From Myxococcus xanthus (GTDB lineage: Bacteria; Myxococcota; Myxococcia; Myxococcales; Myxococcaceae), in contig NZ_CP017174.1 of the NCBI RefSeq assembly GCF_006402735.1, forward strand, positions 3,165,001 to 3,229,000: 64,000 nt of DNA. Direction: 5' to 3'. A program made the position numbers and the translations under genes. The notes under the pieces were generated by a model. It worked only from the letters and a program-made list of their open reading frames with translations, was not told where the DNA came from and did no database searches. Shown one piece after another: positions 61,001 to 64,000 of this stretch. Position 1 is the first letter of the stretch, and each line of letters starts with the position of its first letter.

Positions 61001-62720
61001 GCGAGGCCAGGGTGGCGTCGCGGGGGAAGTCCCGCCGCGTGTCGTTCCACCGGGCCAGAAGCTGGCGCTCCTCCGCGCCCAGCAGGTCATGCTCGCCCAC
61101 CGCCTTGCCCGGCGCGTCCCGGAGCGAGGCGAGGAACGCGTTGAGCTGCCGCGCCACGTCGTCCACGCGGGCCTTGTCCACGCGCGTGGCATCGAAGTGC
61201 AGGTGGGCATGGCTGCCCTGGGCGTCCACGTCAACGACGAGCGCCGCGCCGCCCACGGCGGGGTTCGCCGCGCCGATGCGCAGCGCGACGGGATACGCCA
61301 CCTCGCCGCCGTGGCGCTGGAGGTTGGAGAGCTGGGCGGAGCGGCCCAGGACGTCGCGCGCGAGCACGCCCTTGTCGCGCAGCTGCGTCAGCGCCTTGCG
61401 GAAGGCACCCGCGGCCTGCTCCGGCGCATCCTTCATCGGCAGCTCGATGCGCAGCGGGAGCTGCGAGGCGAAGAAGCCCTCCACACCTTCGATGCGGGCG
61501 CGCGTGGACGCATCCGCGTAGCCGACGTCGAAGCGGGGCTCGGGGGACAGGCGCGCCAGGAACGCCACGGCGGTGAAGAGCAGCCGCTCCTCGGGCGGCA
61601 GGTCCGTGACCCAGCCTGGGGCAAGGTCGCTGGCCTCGAACTTCAGCGTGTGCGTCCCCACGTCCTTGGAGCTGCCGCCCAGGAAGGACAGGTCCGGTGG
61701 CGCGAGCGTCTCCATGCGACGGAGGAAGAACGACTCCGCCTTGCCTGCCTGCGTGCCCACCTCGGTCAGCCGGGCGCGCAGCTCCGGAGCGGCGGCGGGC
61801 AGGACGTCACCCCGGGCCAGCATTCGCGCGCCGAGCACGTCGGCCCACGACAGCGGCGCGCCGCACAGACCCTTGGGGCCCTTCAGCGTGAGGTCTCCGC
61901 CCTGGAGCGCCACCGTCAACGCGTCACCCTCGATGTCGAGCACGGTGCCCGGGGCGGACTCGGATGCCGGCTCGGAGCGTCGGGCCTCGGAGATGGCGAT
62001 GGGCCCGTTGCCCAGCCACACCTTCGCGAAGGACAGCGGGTTGGGGTAGCCGCCGTAGTCGAGCGCCGACACCAGCGCGTGCGCCACGTCCACGTCCCCG
62101 TGGAGGTCGAGGACGCCCGCGGCCTCCGGACGCTGCGCGAGGCCGAAGTAGCTGCGCTGCGCGAAGTCCTGTTCCTTCGTCTCGGACGTGCCCGCGACCA
62201 GCTCTTCCGCGAGCTCCGCGAAGGTCTCCATGCCCAGCGTGTAGCAGCGGGCATTGAGGCTGAAGGCCGTCTCACCGGGGGCGATGTCGAAGAGGCGCTG
62301 CTTGAGGATGCGGCCCTCGTCCGCGCCCTTCGTCATCTCGTGCCACGTGACGCCGTGCTGAGGCTCCCGGTTCAGCAGCGCCCACGACGTGACATTGAGT
62401 CCGGCGTAGCGGGGCAGCGGGCCGTCATGGAAGTTGATGGCCATGCGCCGGGGCAGGCGCAAGATTTCGTCCTTCACCATGCTCAGGTTGACGATGCTGA
62501 AGAGCCAGTCGAAGGGCGCCTGGGACAGGAAGGGCAGCACCTGCTCGCCGGGCGGCACGTGCGGCACGCCCTGCTCCTCCGCCCACTTCTGGAGCGCGGG
62601 CTCGCGCGTGACGAGCCCGAGAATCCGGACGCCGCGCTCGGTGAGGGCTTGTGCACAGGGAACGACGAGGGTGCCCTCGCCAATGATGAAACAGCTGGGC
62701 GACTCCGGAGCCGCGCTCAT
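58053..62720 (-). CDS. NRPS: formyltransferase, adenylation domain with embedded luciferase-like monooxygenase, carrier protein
   Basis: A 1555-residue nonribosomal peptide synthetase. Residues ~1-310 form a formyltransferase (NFHDGPLPRYAGLN keeps the Asn, His and catalytic context, and KGADEGRIL the Asp). About 370-550 match only the C-terminal lobe of a condensation domain; HHxxxDG is absent. The adenylation domain starts near 560 (AYVIYTSGSTGKPKG, core A3, near 727; FDISVLELLW, A4). It is then broken at about 798-1146 by an FMN-dependent luciferase-like monooxygenase (EFSLFYFSSDEG, DNISHGRVGISFAAGW) and resumes with NMYGPTETTIW (A5), YRTGDAARW (A7) and NKKVDRK (A10). A carrier domain ends it (DLGGHSLLM, Ser near 1483). 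The Asp of A4 suggests an alpha-amino acid substrate. MtaG/MelG of myxothiazol/melithiazol have a comparable insertion. The gene follows the hydrolase gene by 40 bp. Confidence 0.93.
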   Translation of the reverse strand: MSAAPESPSCFIIGEGTLVVPCAQALTERGVRILGLVTREPALQKWAEEQGVPHVPPGEQVLPFLSQAPFDWLFSIVNLSMVKDEILRLPRRMAINFHDGPLPRYAGLNVTSWALLNREPQHGVTWHEMTKGADEGRILKQRLFDIAPGETAFSLNARCYTLGMETFAELAEELVAGTSETKEQDFAQRSYFGLAQRPEAAGVLDLHGDVDVAHALVSALDYGGYPNPLSFAKVWLGNGPIAISEARRSEPASESAPGTVLDIEGDALTVALQGGDLTLKGPKGLCGAPLSWADVLGARMLARGDVLPAAAPELRARLTEVGTQAGKAESFFLRRMETLAPPDLSFLGGSSKDVGTHTLKFEASDLAPGWVTDLPPEERLLFTAVAFLARLSPEPRFDVGYADASTRARIEGVEGFFASQLPLRIELPMKDAPEQAAGAFRKALTQLRDKGVLARDVLGRSAQLSNLQRHGGEVAYPVALRIGAANPAVGGAALVVDVDAQGSHAHLHFDATRVDKARVDDVARQLNAFLASLRDAPGKAVGEHDLLGAEERQLLARWNDTRRDFPRDATLASLFQAQARRTPDDTALICRGTSLTYRELDARAEVLARHLRGAGVGRDVRVGIFMERSLEMMVGVLATHKAGGCYVPLDPAYPAERIAFMEEDAGCHVVLTQERLLSRVPSTAKAVLAVDQQWERIAAAPEAQTPPATPDSLAYVIYTSGSTGKPKGVMIEHRNVVNFGVGMDERLGTERGTWLGVTSLNFDISVLELLWTLTRGFTVVLHAERHDAAQAGKHASRAMEFSLFYFSSDEGERPEGRYDLLMESARFADTNGFCAVWTPERHFHAFGGLFPNPAVTSAALAAVTRNVQLRAGSLVSPLHPTLRIAEDWSVVDNISHGRVGISFAAGWQPNDFALRPESFPDRKRIMFQQIEDVRRLWRGEALETKSGTGHTVKLRTLPRPVQKELPIWVTTAGNPETFEEAARAGCHVLTHLLGQSVEEVAQKIALYRETWAKAGHPGKGIVSLMLHTFVGDSEASVKEVVREPMKSYLKSSVGLIKEAAWSFPAFKAQTTLANGNFGTDHLSAEEMDALLDFSFERYFQSSGLFGSVDACVALVDRLKGLDVDEIACLVDFGVPTELVMKHLPLLAEVRLRANAGVGQPGAEPELDGSIPALLERHAVTHLQCTPSQASMLLAEERSREGLKRLKKMMVGGEAFPVPLARQLSETVSGDVINMYGPTETTIWSSTHPVKNVGEGVPIGTPIANTQLYILDAQQRPLPIGAAGELYIGGEGVVRGYHHRPELDRERFVPDPFSSQPGARMYRTGDAARWRHDGLVEYIGRLDHQVKVRGFRIELGEIESRLGEHPAVRETVVIVREDIPGDKRLVAYLIAKPGEPPAADALREFLRTRLPEYMVPQAFVTLSTFPQTPNKKVDRKALPPPEQAQARGELVRPEGETEALIAGIWQDVLKLDKVGVEDKFVDLGGHSLLMVQVLEKLKAQVEKPLTLVDLFRYPTIRALSGFLSGDSGEEEALKEVAARGEARAAARRSMQQRRRR

Positions 62721-62760
62721 TCAGTGCCTCCTGCGTTGCTGCGATTCGGGTGTTCCCCGC

Positions 62761-63603
62761 TCACAAGCCCAGGCCCTGCCGGGCGTCGGCGAGCGCGGGG
62801 GGATGCTTCAAAAGCTCGGCGTGCCCGATACCGGGGTACGTCTTGAGGGGGACGCGAAGCCCACGGCTGACGCGCTCGCCCTGGGCGGGAGGCAGCGCGC
62901 TGTCGGCGCCTCCATGCAGCACGAGCGCGGGCGGGAGTCGCTTGGGTAGCAGCAGCGGCTGGTTGTCATACCGGTGCCGCCCGACGAGGCTGCCGATGAG
63001 CCCCGTGCGCCCCACCTTCATCGCCTGGAACGGCGCGAACAGCACCAGTCTCCGGGCGGGCGTGTCCTGCGCACGAAGCGCGTGGGCCGCCGCGAGCGCC
63101 GACATGGTTCCCATGGAGAAGCCCACGAGGTGGATGTCCTGCGCCGCGGCAGGATGCGTCTCCGTCAGCCAGCGCATGGCGCTCGCGGCGCTGTCACGGA
63201 GTGCTTCGGGGGACGGCTTGCCTGGCGAGCCGTCGAAGCCAGGGGGCGCGATGGCCGCCAGCCCGAGCCCACGGCCTTCGTCCAGCGACAGCAGGACGGA
63301 CTTCGCCTCCGCGAGGTATCCCGGGGTGTTGCCGCCGAAGTACACCAGCCACCGCGTCTCACCCGCGGAGGGAGGCCGCGTCAACGCGACGAGCCTGGGC
63401 GGTGCGTCGGGTCCCGTCACCGTCCATCCATCGGAGGTCAATCTCGCCCGCTCCTCCGCCGACAGCGGCGCGCCGGTGTAGGGGAACGGGCCCGGGAGAT
63501 CCGCGTCTTCTCGAGACAATCCCAGCATGAGGATTCCCATCGCCAGCACGCCAATGGTGATCAGCGGGAAGCGCTGGTTGACTCTGAATCGCGCCCCCCT
63601 CAC
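62761..63603 (-). CDS. Alpha/beta hydrolase in the NRPS operon, membrane-anchored
   Basis: A 280-residue alpha/beta hydrolase. An N-terminal hydrophobic helix (PLITIGVLAMGILMLGL) suggests a membrane anchor or signal. The nucleophile elbow is LVGFSMGTMSAL (GxSxG), the acid is in HGGADSALP and the His in PGIGHAELLK. The lid region is short. The GTG start at 63603 overlaps the stop of the preceding thioesterase-bearing gene (GTGA), so they are translationally coupled. The synthetase begins 40 bp downstream of its stop. It may process or release the peptide product, or act as a second editing thioesterase; the substrate is not known. Confidence 0.88.
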   Translation of the reverse strand: MRGARFRVNQRFPLITIGVLAMGILMLGLSREDADLPGPFPYTGAPLSAEERARLTSDGWTVTGPDAPPRLVALTRPPSAGETRWLVYFGGNTPGYLAEAKSVLLSLDEGRGLGLAAIAPPGFDGSPGKPSPEALRDSAASAMRWLTETHPAAAQDIHLVGFSMGTMSALAAAHALRAQDTPARRLVLFAPFQAMKVGRTGLIGSLVGRHRYDNQPLLLPKRLPPALVLHGGADSALPPAQGERVSRGLRVPLKTYPGIGHAELLKHPPALADARQGLGL

Positions 63604-64000
63604 TTCGTTCCCACCCGGCGCGCCTCGTCACGCGTGCCGCGCTGTGCGTCGTCCAAGGCCTCGCGGAGCAGCCGCCCCAGGACGTGGACGTTGGGTTCGC
63701 GCACCAGGCTGTCGTGGTCGCCCGGCACCTCGCGGATGTTCAGCGCCGGCACCAGCGGCTCCCAACCGAGGCTGGTGCCCATGTGCGCGTAGATGGCGTG
63801 AATCTCCTGCGCGCGGAACAGCGTCACGGGACCGGCGTAGGGGCTCGGGACGTAACGGCTGGCCAGGAGCTGGAAGCGCTCGGTGAGCTGGAGGTTGCGC
63901 AGCTCGATGGGCAGCGCTTCTCCCCGCTGCTCGTACCAGCGCAGCTTGAGCTGGCTCAACAGCCGGGTGCCGTCGCGCTCTACCTTGGTGCGCAGCTTCC
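63600..64000 (-). CDS. C-terminal part of a thioesterase-bearing NRPS/PKS protein (5' end outside window)
   Basis: The visible 133 residues are the end of a larger protein whose start lies beyond the right edge. The sequence from VERDGTRLL through PYAGPVTLFRAQEI, LGWEPLVPAL and VPGDHDSLVREPNV matches the C-terminal half of type I thioesterases that release products from synthetase assembly lines. The catalytic His is in GDHDSLV; the nucleophilic Ser would lie outside. A TTG near 63959 could be read as a start, but the frame is open to the edge and the domain would then be incomplete. Its stop overlaps the GTG of the hydrolase. It marks the window edge as the middle of a biosynthetic cluster. 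Confidence 0.85.
   Translation of the reverse strand, partial: KLRTKVERDGTRLLSQLKLRWYEQRGEALPIELRNLQLTERFQLLASRYVPSPYAGPVTLFRAQEIHAIYAHMGTSLGWEPLVPALNIREVPGDHDSLVREPNVHVLGRLLREALDDAQRGTRDEARRVGTK

Noticed and set aside
58053..62720. Identity with MtaG/MelG of the myxothiazol/melithiazol clusters
   Set aside because: Those modules also have a monooxygenase in the A domain, but here an N-terminal formyltransferase and a truncated condensation domain are present, and the neighbours differ.
59748..62846. 1032-codon plus-strand frame opposite the NRPS
   Set aside because: Antisense to a gene with unmistakable formyltransferase, adenylation and carrier motifs; composition (His/Arg/Val/Leu) is typical of an antisense frame.

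Overview
The window comes from a high-GC (roughly 68-70%) deltaproteobacterial-type genome, almost certainly Myxococcus (M. xanthus or a close relative). Signs of this are strong G/C bias at third codon positions, many GTG starts, a membrane-anchored Ser/Thr kinase, a GYF/TonB-like protein resembling gliding-machinery components, lidless Hsp70 and J-domain proteins, several hybrid histidine kinases, many secreted lipoproteins, and a glutamic-type CPBP protease next to a trypsin-fold partner that matches what I remember of the myxosortase locus. I see no tRNA, rRNA, CRISPR array, insertion sequence or prophage.

Layout. 0-12 kb: a partial Ser/Thr kinase, a PHP phosphoesterase, an OsmC-like protein, arginine decarboxylase (speA), a ClpX-like unfoldase without the zinc domain, CvpA, and a J-domain/Hsp70 pair. 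12-17 kb: a class II amidotransferase fold without its catalytic Cys, two translationally coupled RsbT-type ATPases with a decayed stretch behind them, a GYF-domain protein and a DUF1330 protein. 17-26 kb: an M4 metalloprotease with an internal P-domain, the putative myxosortase pair, PolX, a Rieske protein, a MoaB with a very His-rich N-terminus, and a secreted M28 peptidase. 26-37 kb: a YqeY-like protein, a TIGR02757 protein, a hybrid kinase/hydrolase operon, a CrtI-type oxidoreductase, a TPR lipoprotein, TonB, a coupled two-component system and a PLP-fold protein. 37-49 kb: a coiled-coil protein, an ADOP-type ABC permease, a large cytosolic hybrid kinase, the tyrosine/homogentisate catabolic operon (hppD-hmgA-Rieske), and a MATE transporter. 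49-54.5 kb: a block of exported proteins (V8-like protease, M57-type protease, a lipoprotein of unknown function, a beta-helix lipoprotein).

54.6-64 kb: a TetR regulator divergent from a class II UvrA-like ABC ATPase. This faces, across a large hairpin, a secondary-metabolism operon on the minus strand: the end of a thioesterase-bearing protein, an alpha/beta hydrolase, and a 1555-residue nonribosomal peptide synthetase. The synthetase is built as formyltransferase, half condensation domain, adenylation domain interrupted by a luciferase-like monooxygenase, and carrier protein. It is the most distinctive element of the window. The UvrA-like/TetR pair could serve as self-protection for its product, but that is inference from position.

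Many genes have very long open frames on the opposite strand, as expected at this GC content; these were not annotated. Start sites were moved to the codon best supported by a Shine-Dalgarno sequence, signal peptide or family N-terminus where possible.
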